From the NCBI GenBank assembly GCA_030704615.1, contig CM060733.1:71796001-71860000 (forward strand): a DNA stretch of 64,000 nt, given 5' to 3'. This document shows positions 34,501 to 45,475 of this stretch, piece after piece; within the stretch, counting starts at the first letter, position 1; each line of letters starts with the position of its first letter. Origin of the DNA: Takakia lepidozioides (taxonomy: Eukaryota > Streptophyta > Takakiopsida > Takakiales > Takakiaceae). A model generated the notes under the pieces. It was not told where the DNA came from, searched no databases, and worked only from the letters and a program-made list of their open reading frames with translations. A program made the translations under genes and the position numbers.

Positions 34501-35756
34501 TAGGACAATGTGGTGAGGGGACCTTCTTCTTCGACCTATTTCAGCCTATTTTGCCCTCTCATCAGACTCGCCCCTGAATTTGCAGCACGGAGCAGAGCTG
34601 GCATGAGTTTTCTAAAGATCTTTCACGTGGACAACCGCAATCGCAAGGTGTGGCTTTTTCTTAATGTACGATGTGAAGAAGTTTGTCCATCTTGCAAATG
34701 TGGGCTCTTGGCTCCAGTTAGTACCATGATTTGGTATTCTTCCTGATGTTTACAAGGTTCTTGGGAGAATCAGCTTGGTCTTAGCAGGCCATGTTTCAAT
34801 CTCTGCCCGCTCAGCTGCACCGAGGTGGTTCTCACTAACCAATCCAACATTACCTGACTACAGACACAAGCAGCACACACAAGAGGTATTCTTGGGTTCA
34901 TGGTCAGTCAAATCCTCCATGGGTCATGACACAAGGTCGAGGACAGTGTGGTGAGGGCACCTTCTTCTTCGACCTATTTCAGCCTATTTTGCCCTCTCAT
35001 CAGACTCAGCCCTGAATTTGCATATTGAATTCTCTAAGTTAGCTCATTGGGTGGATCTGTGGTGGTTTGGAGTGACTTTGACAGGTTACTGTCGATGTGG
35101 CAGCAGGAAAGTACCCAAAAACAGATAACAAAGATGAAGAGAAACTTTGGAATGAACACATTTCCAACCGCGGTCAATGGTGGGACAATGGAGACAAAAA
35201 GGTGAGTGCTTGTTCGACTACAGATAGAAGCAGTTGCAATTCAGAATTGGAACTACTGTTATAAGTAGGGTTGGGGTGTTTGCAGGAAGAACTTTACGCC
35301 GTCAGTGTCAGTTGCTAGCAGCAAGGCTAAGGGATGTATTCATGATTTGTACACGGGGCAGGGATAGCTGAGGGACTAGGGGATAGAGGTCCAGATTCAT
35401 GTTCAGGTTGAAGCTGAGGGATCAATAGCTACAAGAAATCTGCTAGAGTAGATGGTCAAGTGGAAACAGCAGCGGCAACAACACAATTGATAGAACAAAG
35501 TACTGCTAATGAAGGCACCTTCCTCAACACATTTCAGCCTGTTTTTCCCTGTTATCAGAGTCGTCCCTAAATTTCCATGTTGAATTCTGCAAATTAGCTC
35601 GTTGGTGGATCTATGGTGGTTTTGGAGTGATTTTGACATGTTACTGCCAATGTGGCAACAAGAAAGTATCGAAAAACAGATAACAGAGACGAGGAGAAGC
35701 TTTGATGAATATGTTTCCGACCGCAGTAAAGGGTGGAACAATCAAGGCAAAAAGGT
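34501..35756 (+). repeat. Triplicated exon-containing segment inside the CACTA element
   Basis: Segments starting with CACCTTCTTCTTCGACCTAT-like text at 34519 (GACCTT variant), 34950 and about 35515 share TTTCAGCCTRTTTTKCCCT. The second and third continue to an exon-like stretch. At 35085-35201, after TTTGACAG and before GTGAGT, 39 codons stay open (AAGKYPKTDNKDEEKLWNEH); the third copy (35640-35754) has the same exon with stops. This looks like a captured host gene fragment that was then duplicated; the source gene is not recognised. Confidence 0.55.
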
Positions 35757-36592
35757 GAATGCCTGTTGGAAGCGCAAGTCAGCATAAGAACTAGTGTGAT
35801 AAGTAGGGTTCAGGTGTTTGCCTAGTTGACTGGAGGACACCCCTGAGAAAATATTGAAGTCCTTTATTTCCCAATGTTAGGAATGCTAATCTTGTCCAGA
35901 TTTTGTTGTAGTGTCCCACATACGCAAAGCATTGGATTGCACTAGTTATTTCTAAATAGAGTCCTTGATTCTAGTAGTACTAGAACTGTAGTATTACTAC
36001 AACACTTCAGCCATGTGTGGGCTTGCTTATTTTTCGCTTCAAATAGCAATTGAGGCTTGCATTTTTGGACCTTGTAGCCTTTGAGGTGTCCATTGAGACA
36101 TTTCTCTCATTTGGATTTTGGTAATATGATTTACAGGGCTTCTACTCCCCTATAACTCTCTATTTTAATTCTCATTGCGTACGTTGCAATATGCAAAAAA
36201 AATACTTGGTTCCATTCTGTTTTATATTGGAATTTTCACAATGTAATGAAGAACTTCAATTATTTAATCAATTTATATTTTTAAGAGAAATTATTAAATA
36301 AAAAATTAAAACAATGGTAATTATTTGAAAAAACCTTTTGATGACACGTGTCAATCATAACACATGTATCCCGGGAGTTGCTACCCAAAGTCATATATGT
36401 CAGTCATGGACACTCTTATTTCCGCTCTTCTCTATATGAAATCTGGCAGAGGCACGTGTTGCCCGACTAGAACTCCTTGATCGCGCTGACATAGACTACT
36501 TTAGTCATAAAACCCAGTCGTGGCCCATGACTATGAGCAGGCAGCTGATGTGCCACGTCAACAGACAGCTGCACAACTGGCCTTTGTACCTT

Positions 36593-37010
36593 TAGGATCC
36601 ACGTGGTGGTGTTTGCCAAAGCACACGTGGCCCTTGAAACTTGCACAAGCTGTGAAAACAGCCAGTCAATCATCTCACACCGAATGGCTTTTACCACACC
36701 CACATGTCATGCCAGATGTCCACTCTACATAAATGCACATCGCCTCGTCGCAGCCATACACGTGTCGTCCTCACAAAAATACACGTGTTTTTCATACCAT
36801 TGCCCAGATGTCGTCAAACCCTGCTGACTGGCTGTCGCACAATTTTCCCGTAGGTGTGGACAAGCCCACACCTTTTGTACCTTTAGGATCCACGTGGCGG
36901 TGTTTGCCAAAACACACGTGGCCCCTGAAACTTGCACAAGGTGTGAAAACAGCCAGTGGATCATTTCACACCGAATAGCTTTTTTCACACCCACATGCAA
37001 CATGTGGAAA
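36593..37010. repeat. Two ~130-bp direct repeats near the right end of the CACTA element
   Basis: CACGTGGTGGTGTTTGCCAA ... GTGAAAACAGCCAGT ... TCACACCGAATGGCTTTT starts at 36600 and recurs, slightly changed, at 36892. The repeats are rich in CACGTG. Confidence 0.7.
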
Positions 37011-37629
37011 AAGCCAATGTGGATTTTTCCATAGGGCCATCCGAGAGCCAGGCCGTCCACGGGCTGTCCGAAAGCACTAGTCGTTCCTTACACCCACGGC
37101 AGGTGTGGACTGGGGCACATTCCACAGCAAAAAGTGTGGAAAAAACCGTGGAAAAACCCGTTTACTCTTCTAGTGATTTACGACCGCATGTCACTTACGG
37201 CTGAAATGTCACAACTGACATGGCTTTTTTCATTGGGTAGTGAGACAATCATAAATAGCTCTTATAACTACAAAACAACAGTCATAAAAGCCTGAATCTG
37301 TTGTAGTGGGCTACAAACTCGGTGCATAGGTTTTTTATGTATCACTAGAAGATACAAACGGCAGAGGTGCAGAGATAAGGCAAGGAAGGCCAAGTGGGAC
37401 GATTAACCTCCTCCAGAACAACAACACAAGGGCATTTTCAGGGAAAATATTTTTTGTGTGGACGGTAACCATCGGTTACTAGTGTGGATGGGCTACATCG
37501 ATAGGATGCATTCCAATGACAAAGAGAGACATCGCGTGGTAGAGGCGATGGTCCTGGACCCAACGAACGACATTGCATGCCTTCTAACTACGATGCATGA
37601 CATTGACAAGTGAGTATTCAGCTCACACC

Positions 37630-37825
37630 ATTGACAACCAGCGTGTAGCCCAGTGGTAAGGGCACATACCCTCTCACGAGTGGTTGTGCGTTCAATCCAC
37701 CTGTTGGAAGTCATTACGGTGTCCACGTTCCCACCGGAAGGCAGTAGCCATATGGGGTCAAGTGACACTATAAGTTACGCTTGCTTCGGCAACGCGTCCA
37801 CCTTTTCTTTTTCTTTTTTCTTTTT
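37630..37825 (+). mobile_element. tRNA-derived SINE in intron 2 of ParB-like copy C
   Basis: The head GCGTGTAGCCCAGTGGTAAG has a box A-like TAGCCCAGTGG at 37645, and GTTGTGCGTTCAATCC has a box B-like GTTCAATCC about 40 bp later, as in tRNA genes and tRNA-derived SINEs. The body ends in a TTTTCTTTTTC tail. It is bracketed by a perfect 13-bp direct repeat, TTCAGCTCACACC, at 37617-37629 and 37826-37838. It would be mobilised by LINE machinery. The anticodon stem does not fold as a functional tRNA in my reading. Confidence 0.8.
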
Positions 37826-38870
37826 TTCAGCTCACACCTCCTTGCCTTCAGCACAACATTCTGTTCTTGCCTTCATGTTTGCATTCTGTTCATGCCTCCA
37901 CACTCAAGACTTTTAAGGCTTTGTTTCGGTTTATGAACAGGGGAACAGAGATGTCTCGCATGTGACAACCAACCTGGTCCACACACATTACCAAATTCAG
38001 AGAATTGGCTAGATGAATCTGGCCGAGTTCAGGACTGTTCTTGCACCAGAGGTCTTGAAAAAATGCGAGAGTGTCAAAGGCTCTGGCACATAGTATTCCC
38101 TGACAAGGGATGCATTCTTGGAGTACATGTACACAGTAAGGTGCCCTCAACCTCGCCTCTTTCTTCCCTTACAGAATATTACACAACAGCAGAGGAGATG
38201 AGGACTGCAAATGGCGTAGAATTGGCTATTACCAGGGAGATGGAGTCCCAAAGAAAATAGTTTCTGTCTGGGTTCATGAAATAGCTCAGAAATTGCAGAC
38301 CCAATTTTTGGCCCGGAATTCCTTGGACAGATTAAAGCACATTACGATAAGCTCGCGAAGCCTGAGATGACCTAGGAGAAATTGCACATGCTCTTAATCT
38401 CAGACAAAGTGAGGTGGTTGAAAATCTATAATTTCGATCCCACAGTTAAATACACCAACATGTTCCCGAAAAATAGTAAAGAGTTTGGTTTGAAGCTGAA
38501 CGGTTTCAGTGACCAGGTTTTTGACAACTGGCTTCACAAAGCGACTTTCTGGAGTCAGGTAATAGCGCATTCTTTGTTGTTTTCTCATGCGTTACGTTCG
38601 TTCTTTTAGGAGTCTTTGTTTTTGTTTGACGATATTTTGGCAGCTGGGAAAAAAAGCTATCATCGTTTTCTATAAGCAGCTGAAGTACCTCAACATCCAC
38701 ATAAGTAGACCTGATGTCAATTTGGAGGCTTACATTTGGAAGTGGAAATGACTGATTTGGAGGCATTGTTTTTTCCGAGGGTTTGCCAACGAAGGGGGGA
38801 TTTCCAGGTCGAACAATTTTGACAGGCAGTTTTAGGGCGAGTTAGCCATGCTCAGGGTCGTATATAAGTA

Positions 38871-39030
38871 ATTTCATTCCAATTCCATTTACTTGTTAGA
38901 GTCAAACCCATAAACCCTCATTCCACAATACGTGCTAATTACTACTATACTATACCTGTTTCTTGTAATGTTAACCCCTAAAATACACATAAATATTTTT
39001 TCTTAATATCCCTTAATGTATGTATATAAT
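38871..39030. other. AT-rich junction, nothing recognised
   Basis: A short AT-rich stretch between the ParB-like remnant and the gypsy RT fragment. No terminal repeat was seen. Confidence 0.4.
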
Positions 39031-39034
39031 GCAT

Positions 39035-42000
39035 ATGGGGGTAATTAAAAATATCCCTTTGACCTCATTCATGAGGCCCATGAATGTGGCTGGGGCATTG
39101 GTGAGACCAAATGACATAACCATGTATTCAAAATGTCCATACCTAGTGCGGAAAGCGATCACTACAACAGATCGCGGTATTTATGACTGTATATATGACT
39201 ATTCTGAAGTCATAAACGGTACATATGACTTCTATGACTGTAAGTCGTGCAAACCAAGTGAATACAATGAGTACAACGGTCTGGATGACTACAGTCAGAT
39301 GAACCAAGTGATATCTCTCACTGCAGTCATATATATCATTATATTGCAGTCGTCGCTGTCGCGCCACGTGGCGAGGCGTAATTGATTAAAAATTAAATTA
39401 AATTAAAAAAAACTAGAAAAATTAAAAACATATGTCGGACGCCGCGTTGCACCGCATTGTGCCACGTGGCATAATGTATTTTATAATAATGAAAAAACCA
39501 CGTGGCAGCCCATCTAGGCTACCACGTGCTATCCTTAGCTCGCCTACTAACCCTAGGGCCATCTTATCCATTTGACTGTTCTTAGAGGAGTTTGAACCTG
39601 CAACCTCTTCTCTATAAGAGTTATAGTTCACTACCTGCTAACCAATACACCCATTAGTCATTCCTGTGATCATATGGTGTTTTAATTGTATTATACACAT
39701 CAAATTACAAAATCCCTAGTAGTCATCATGACTATGTAATCTCATCCATGTACACTGTAGTCATGGAAATGACTATGAATGGTGAGCTAAATCTGGTCAA
39801 TTGCCGTTGACTAGCCTTCCGCCCATTCCGGAGCCATGTAGTCATACAGACGACTACTTGGATAGTCGTTCATATGATTACAGTCGTATGAACGACTGCG
39901 GAAGGTCAATTTCATATAAAAACATGGTGCAGTCATGGTCAAAGTCAAGAAAACCATGACTACCACGGTTTGGCAGTCATAACTACCGCGATCTGTTGTA
40001 GTGGGTCTTATATACATCTTCATCAGCGACTCGAATTTGGTTGTATTCACTCCTCAAATCAAGCTTCGTAAAGTATTTTGCTCATTGCAGTTGGTCAAAT
40101 AGATCGTCCATGCGTGATAACAGATACTTGTTCTTCATTGTCTGCTGGTTGAGTGCTCGATAATCAATGCACATGCGCATTGTTCCATTTTTTTTCTTCA
40201 CAAATAACACCGGTGCTCCATACGGGGATACACTTGGTCTTCTAAAGCCTTTTGATAGTAGGTTCTCGACTTGAGCCTTACATTCTTCCAACTCGTTTGG
40301 TGCTAATCGATAAGGGACTTTACAAGAATGAGTACTACTTGGAATAACCTCAATTTTATGATCTACTCTTCTCTTTGGCAGAAGCCGTGCTGGTAGGTCA
40401 TCTGGAAAAACATCTTTGAACTCTTTCAATACACTCTGTAATTCTATAAGGACCTCACTCATGTCTTTTTTTGGATTTTCCACGTCTCTTATTAAACCTA
40501 CAAATAATACATCTTTCTTACATATATCTGTAGTACCTATAACAAATGATGGTAGGTTTTGATATGGTGTCATCACTCGATCTCCCCCTAATATTACGTC
40601 ATATCGAGTCAGTCTGACCACTCGCCATTCTAAGATTTCTCTATATTTACCAATCGACAACTCTATGTTTTTAGGTAGTGTCTCAATGGCCTCTATATGT
40701 CCATTTGACATTTCTACATCCTCTCTTTCATCATTTTCTAAGGGGAGTCATAGTTTCAAGGCAGCCATTCTAGGTAAGAAGTTTTCTGTTGCCCCAGGGT
40801 CTATCAACACTCTCACATGAATACCTTCCAAGGTTCCATCTGCCACAATTAACTGCATCTCTTTCTTGCCCGCATGATTGATTTGTCTCTTCTCCTTGTA
40901 GGGCCCCTCGCCTTTCCTCTTCTTTGTAGAACCAGTAAGACCGCAAGGTCTACTTACTGGTTGTCCTCATTTTCCTGCTCATTGTGATATTCGTTATCTT
41001 CTCATCTCCTTAAACTGTTAAGAGGTCTTCGATAAATTTGTCGATTGTATCTTCCACTTCGGCAATTGGCCGCAAGATGTCCGTATCTTCCACAGTTATA
41101 ACATTGTCTCGTTTCCATTTGTCCTTCTGTTCGTGAGAATATTGAGGAGGTCACATCCTTGTCATTCAATTTCATTCGCCGTTGTGTGTTATCTTCTCCA
41201 TATCTGATTGCCGGCCTATTTCTTTGAGAGTATTGGAAGTTATCCCGTCTTCGAAGATTTCCAAGCTCCATAGGCGTTGGTCCGTATTGGTTCAATAGAA
41301 CGTATATACCTTCATCATACCTTCATCTTGGTAGCGTCCCTTTAATCTTTTGGGCCAATGAAATTGTTTCGTGGACATCAACCGGGTTGCGTAAAATTAC
41401 CTCTCCTTGAATTTTATTCTTCAATCCTCTTTTGAAGTTGTCTAAAGTTTCTGCACGACTCATGTCTTCGATTTGGACCTGAAAATTCAAAAAATCTTCA
41501 ATGTAATTTTGCACAGTCCCGCGTTGTTCCAAATTCCATAATTTCATTCGAGCAGTTGTAACAGCATCTACTGCCTTGAATTATTGGAGCAGTCCTGCTT
41601 TCAAGGTGCTCCATAGTAAAGGTTTTCCTTTTGCAATTTGTCTTCTCTCCCATTATTGTAACCATGTTGAAACATTGTCGAGTAGAAAAGATCGTATGAA
41701 CATTCCGTGGTCCAAATCGCTTGATGTAGGGAAATATGACAGATGTACCTCCATTCGATAAATACTCCCATGACGCGACTTCTTTTATACGGCTCAACCT
41801 TGTACGTCTTGGTCATCTTTTGCAGTAACGTATTCGACCCATCAGCAACCAGTCCTGGGGCGGTTGATTGTCTCACTTGTTTAAGCTCTTCCATCAACTC
41901 GTTGTTTTGTTGTTAGGTCGTGACAAGAGCATTTTGCAATTCGTGTAAGCGCTCCATTATCCACACCGTCTGATCATTGGCTTGATGAGTAGTGTGTGCG

Positions 42001-42300
42001 TTTTCCTTCATTGTCCGCCATCTTGCTCCACTACTCATTCCTTCGTGGTGTTTGTCTTCTAAAATTAATGTATATTATCTCTATTCTCTTATAGTATGTA
42101 AATAGTGTCCCAAACCATCCCGTACGTGACTATTGGTAATACAAAAGGGACATTTGAACTCATGACAAGGTTCATGAATTCTACTCCAAATTCTGCAACT
42201 AAAAATCTTACAAGATGATGTTTGTCGATGGCGCGCACATTGATACTAAATACATTTGGCGGTGAAAAGTTAGGCGGAAAATATCTACCTCGATCCATGG
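39035..42300 (-). pseudogene. Old Ty3/gypsy gag-pol remnant
   Basis: Minus-strand pieces in order: gag (about 41900-41320, KGTLPR near its end); zinc knuckle CYNCGRYGHLAANC (near 41090); degenerate protease region (about 40990-40740); pol N-terminus and RT start (40711-40082, with [24 protein letters not shown] and MCIDYRALN). After the inserted CACTA-like element, RT continues (39155-39035) with [12 protein letters not shown] and [10 protein letters not shown]. The RT stops before the YxDD motif, and RNase H and integrase are missing. Many frame breaks. A Met-tRNA primer site at 42643-42656 belongs to it. Confidence 0.8.
39160..40003. mobile_element. Short non-autonomous CACTA-type element (844 bp)
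   Basis: The 5' end CACTACAACAGATCGCGGTA is inversely repeated at the 3' end (TACCGCGATCTGTTGTAGTG). Inside are many ATGACT/AGTCAT subterminal motifs in both orientations. It splits the gypsy RT (VADEDVYK on one side, FRTRYGH on the other). The 3-bp flanks are GAT and GGT, a target duplication with one change. It has no coding capacity. CACTACAA ends, 3-bp duplication and repeated subterminal motifs are CACTA hallmarks. Confidence 0.85.
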
Positions 42301-42642
42301 ACTATGTATATACATATGTATACATTTCAATTTCTAATTATAGGAAAGACGACAGGTTGTGGGTTTTGTAACACTTCTTTATATCGTTCCTCTCCAAATG
42401 TCTGTACTATCATATCTCTAATTTCTGTCTTACGACGACATATAATTTTAAACTCACACTCTGAAGAAAAATCACGGAAAATGGGTTGATTTAAGTCCAT
42501 AAAATTTTTATACTATCGTTATGACGCAACATCACTACTATCTATTTAATATTTAAAAATATTAACAACAATTTTTTTTAAAAAAAACATCTTAATCGAA
42601 TCTTCCTAAAGAGGGTATTCACTCCTAACTTTAAGAAAGACT

Positions 42643-42656
42643 AGGCTCTGATACCA
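42643..42656 (-). promoter_or_regulatory. Primer binding site of the old gypsy element
   Basis: Minus-strand TGGTATCAGAGCCT is the common plant retrotransposon primer site complementary to the 3' end of initiator tRNA-Met. It lies one base inside an LTR end (..GATGTTACA), so the LTR begins at 42658 and continues to the right across the inserted chromovirus. Confidence 0.75.
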
Positions 42657-42684
42657 TTGTAACATCCAGGATCTACACAAACTA

Positions 42685-43411
42685 TGTTGCGCACCTCACT
42701 TCGGTAAGCTCCCCCTCAAGTCATAGTTACTCGCTTTGATGCGCGCGCCTGACTCCCAACCTGGCCGTCGGGCCAACTTGGAGCTTCGGCTGCTCACCGG
42801 GGCATAACGGTCCCCCTTTGTTCTCCCAAAGAACCCTCCACCGCTTTGGAACCAGCGGGAATTCCCTTTTGTAGTTGGCAGTCCGGAACAGCTCCCCACT
42901 CTTTGGTCGCTTTCCGGCTCGCTCGCTTACTCACTAGTTTTTGGTCACCAACGGGCTTGCACCGTTCTCGGGGTTACTACTCCCTATATATACTTCTGTA
43001 GCTGTCCGCGGGGGTTTCACAACCTGCCATGCCATTTTATGGCGAACCACCACGAAGACCCTCGATTCCCGGTGGTGAGTCGCGGTGAGTCTTGGCCCAC
43101 TCACCGCGGCCCCAATGGACCGTGATGAGTCCCAAGACTCCCCACGACTCCCACCTCGAGGTCTCCACCCCATGGTGAGTCCTATGCCACCCCCACTAAG
43201 TCCCGCTAAGCTACCACCACCCCTTGTGGAGCCACCCCCACCGCAACCCGGTGTGCGGGGCTCCACCTAGTGAGCGCCTCCGCCTCCTTGAGTGCCTTGG
43301 GCACTCAAGGGTGCTTCAGCCCCCGTACATATCGCTGCTACTGCCCCCACCACAGGGGCAACCCCTCTTGTGTCCCAACCTCCCCTGCCCTCAAGGCAAA
43401 AGGCCGCGACA
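42685..43411 (-). repeat. 3' LTR of the chromovirus
   Basis: Starts TGTTGCGCACCTCACTTCGG and ends GGCCGCGACA. Contains an unusual density of GAGTC/GACTC motifs and CCACCCC tracts. It differs from the 5' LTR by scattered substitutions and one- to three-base indels. Confidence 0.9.
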
Positions 43412-44316
43412 CACACCCCTACCAACAGGGAGTCGATGTCCTCATCGACTTGTCCATTTTGTAGAAACGAACATCCAAGTTGTAGCGTCCCACATCAAGG
43501 AGTTTGTTTCCGTACCATGGCGTCCCATGGCAAAGAACCAAACCCCACACTTGACTCTACTCTCCACTAGCTAGTTCGGCCGACTTCCTCCAAGTCCCGG
43601 CCATGGGTGGAGCCTCTCCAGCTCCTCCCAGTGCACTCTTCTTGGCCTACTTCAAGGCCAAGGAACGATCCTCCCCGAGGATCTAATCGCCTTACTGCAA
43701 CAACATTGCTTGCGATCGCTCATGATGCCGCTTTTGGCATCACCTTGAGCAAGGGTTCACTTGGAACCCTCTTTGACTAGGAAGATAACCTTGAACCAAC
43801 CGTGCGCCCCAATCACTACAATTGGGTCCGCCTTGGAATGCTGGCCTGAGGTACGGGAACACGCCGAAGCCGCACTACGACTTCGTCCCGAGGCTACACG
43901 ATTATAGTACGTGAACGGAAGCACGTAGCTTCCGCGTTAGCCCGCACTACAAGGCAACCCCCTCGGTAGCGCAGTTATAGTACGCGCATGTGCCAGGTGC
44001 GCACTAGCACGTGAACTCCCAAAGAAGGCGCTAGTTTCCTTGCCCCTTGGATGGGGGTTACCCGATTTCGGCACTACGCAAACACACGATTAACCCAATT
44101 TACCTCTCCCACTTTTATAAGCTAGCATGCATTCTACACACTAGCCAACCATACCATGCATCACCATTCCAAACAAAATAGGACGCACAACATTTGGAAT
44201 CCATTTCATTTATAGCACGTTTTGTACAATACAAGTTTTTGCAATCGGATTCCTAAGCTAGCTAAACCGGGCTAAGCATGCATTTCCTCCCCCGCGCTCC
44301 AAGGTTGATGTCCCCA
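43412..44316. other. Untranslated region between integrase and 3' LTR
   Basis: About 900 bp without credible coding potential. TAGCACGT/GTACGCGCATG-like motifs recur near 43900-44010. A polypurine tract is expected next to 43412 on the minus strand, but I cannot mark it with confidence. Confidence 0.4.
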
Positions 44317-45475
44317 TCAACGCTTCTTCCGCTTTTTAGGTCGCCCTTCAAAAGCTGCAACCGCCTCGGATGCGTTTTCCATTTCTGAGGCACGCACCCA
44401 AGATGCCTCCACAAGATGATAGCCCTTCCATTTGACGAGATACTCCGTTTCTCGGTTCTTGAACCTCCTCGACTTAAGTATTGCCTCCACCTCGTACTCA
44501 GGTTCATTTTCATTATCCAACAGCATAGGTGGCGGACGCAACACTTGATGCCGATTCGGGCGCGCTTCATCTTTGAAGTAAGGCTTCAAAAAGGAGACAT
44601 GGAATACTGGGTGCACCTTGCTGTTTGCCGGTAGCTCCAATTCATACACATCCTCATTCATAACCTTCCGAATGCGAAAAGGTCCCGCATACGGAGGTAC
44701 AAACTTCGGACTCACTTCCGGAGGTAGTCGGAAATTCTTGATGTTCAACCAGACCTCCGTGCCTGCCTCAAACTTCACTTCCCTCCGCTTCCGATTCGTC
44801 TGCCTTTCATACCGTTTCCTAGCTTTGGCAATGTTGTACTTTGCGAGCTTCAACAAACGCTCGCGTTCTTCCAGTACCGCCGCTACTGCCGGTTCCTCAA
44901 CGTCCTGGGCGGCCCAACTTGTCGGCACCAGAGGTGCTTTTCCATAGACCAATACGAAAGGAGAAACTCCCGTTGCGGAGTGTTCTGTGTTATTATAACA
45001 GAACTCTACCGCGTCTAAGTGTTCCATCCAGTCTGTTTGGTCTGCCGACACGTAATTCCGCAAGATCTGCTTCACTACGGAATTCACTCTTTCTGTTTGG
45101 CCGTCGGTCGTAGGTCGGAAGGCGGTGCTCATCTTCAGCCTCGTCCCTATCTTTTTTCAAAGTGTTGTCCAGAATTTACTCGTAAACTTTGGATCGCGGT
45201 CCGAGACAATATCCTTCGGGACTCCATGATGCTTTAAGACGTGGGCGAAGTAAAGTCGCCCTATCTCCTGCGCCATTGCTGTCTCCTTGGTGGGGATGAA
45301 ATGGCCCATTTTACTGAACCTATCCACCACCACCATGATTGCATCGAATCCTTTTGACAACGGCATAGCAGTAATGAAATCCATCGAGACGCTTTCCCAA
45401 GTCCCCTCTGGAATCGGCAAGGGTTGTAACAGCCCCGCTTGCTTTTTTACTCGCTCCGGTTTTGTTGGCATGTGG
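44317..45475 (-). pseudogene. Chromovirus integrase with C-terminal chromodomain
   Basis: From the deletion junction near 45475 the frame reads PTKPERVKKQAGLLQPLP, MDFITAMPLSKGFDAIMVVVD (first Asp), VSDRDPKFTSKFW (second Asp) and, after a small frame break near 45150, FRPTTDGQTERVN (Glu). A GPY/F-like region (YAGPFRIRKV) and a chromodomain (YEVEAILKSR, YLVKWKGY, SWVRASEM) follow. Integrase inserts the cDNA, and the chromodomain targets marked histones. The Asp-Asp-Glu residues are present, but the frame break and loss of RT make the copy non-autonomous. Confidence 0.85.

Larger units (their letters stand above)
34060..37308. mobile_element. CACTA-like element (3,249 bp) inserted into ParB-like copy C
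   Basis: Begins CACTTCAACAAATTGTGG with TCATGACTG subterminal motifs, and ends CAGTCATAAAAGCCTGAATC followed by TGTTGTAGTG, the inverse of CACTACAACA. It is flanked by GGC at 34057-34059 and 37309-37311, a 3-bp target duplication as in CACTA elements. Removing it restores the reading HG-YKLGA of the ParB-like exon. No transposase frame is present. It carries repeated exon-like segments and other direct repeats (see separate entries), so it is non-autonomous. Confidence 0.85.
33800..38866 (+). pseudogene. ParB-like gene, copy C (interrupted)
   Basis: Homologous to exons 2-5 of the copy B gene. ParB-like exon: about 33800-34059 and, after the CACTA insertion, 37309-37609 (donor AA|GTGAGT), with IPLCRMISMPVVRPP and IFCVDGNHRLLVWMGYI. 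Exon 3: 37941-38135; exon 4: 38175-38558 (FWSQ|GT); exon 5: 38644-38866. Intron positions and phases equal those of copy B. Several nonsense codons (TAG near 33969 and near 37328, TAG, TGA and TAA in exons 3-5) and small indels show long decay. No methyltransferase half follows; a gypsy fragment starts near 39035. Confidence 0.85.
32085..38870. mobile_element. MULE-like element copy C, decayed, with nested insertions
   Basis: Starts with an end related to that of copy B (CTTGCTCACGTGAGCC, then GCTCACG and AGCGTGAGC). It then has palindrome arrays and a degenerate ParB-like gene (about 33800-38866). It was split later by a CACTA element at 34060-37308 and by a SINE. I find no transposase and no methyltransferase exons, and the right terminus is not visible. 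A second block of TCACATGAG motifs lies near 33190-33250. Confidence 0.6.

Noticed and set aside
37641-37712. Functional tRNA gene
   Set aside because: The A and B boxes are present, but acceptor stem pairing is not convincing and flanking direct repeats with a T-rich tail indicate a SINE.
42934-43570. Proline- and glycine-rich frames in the LTRs
   Set aside because: They are duplicated in both LTRs, in low-complexity sequence, and not expected to code.
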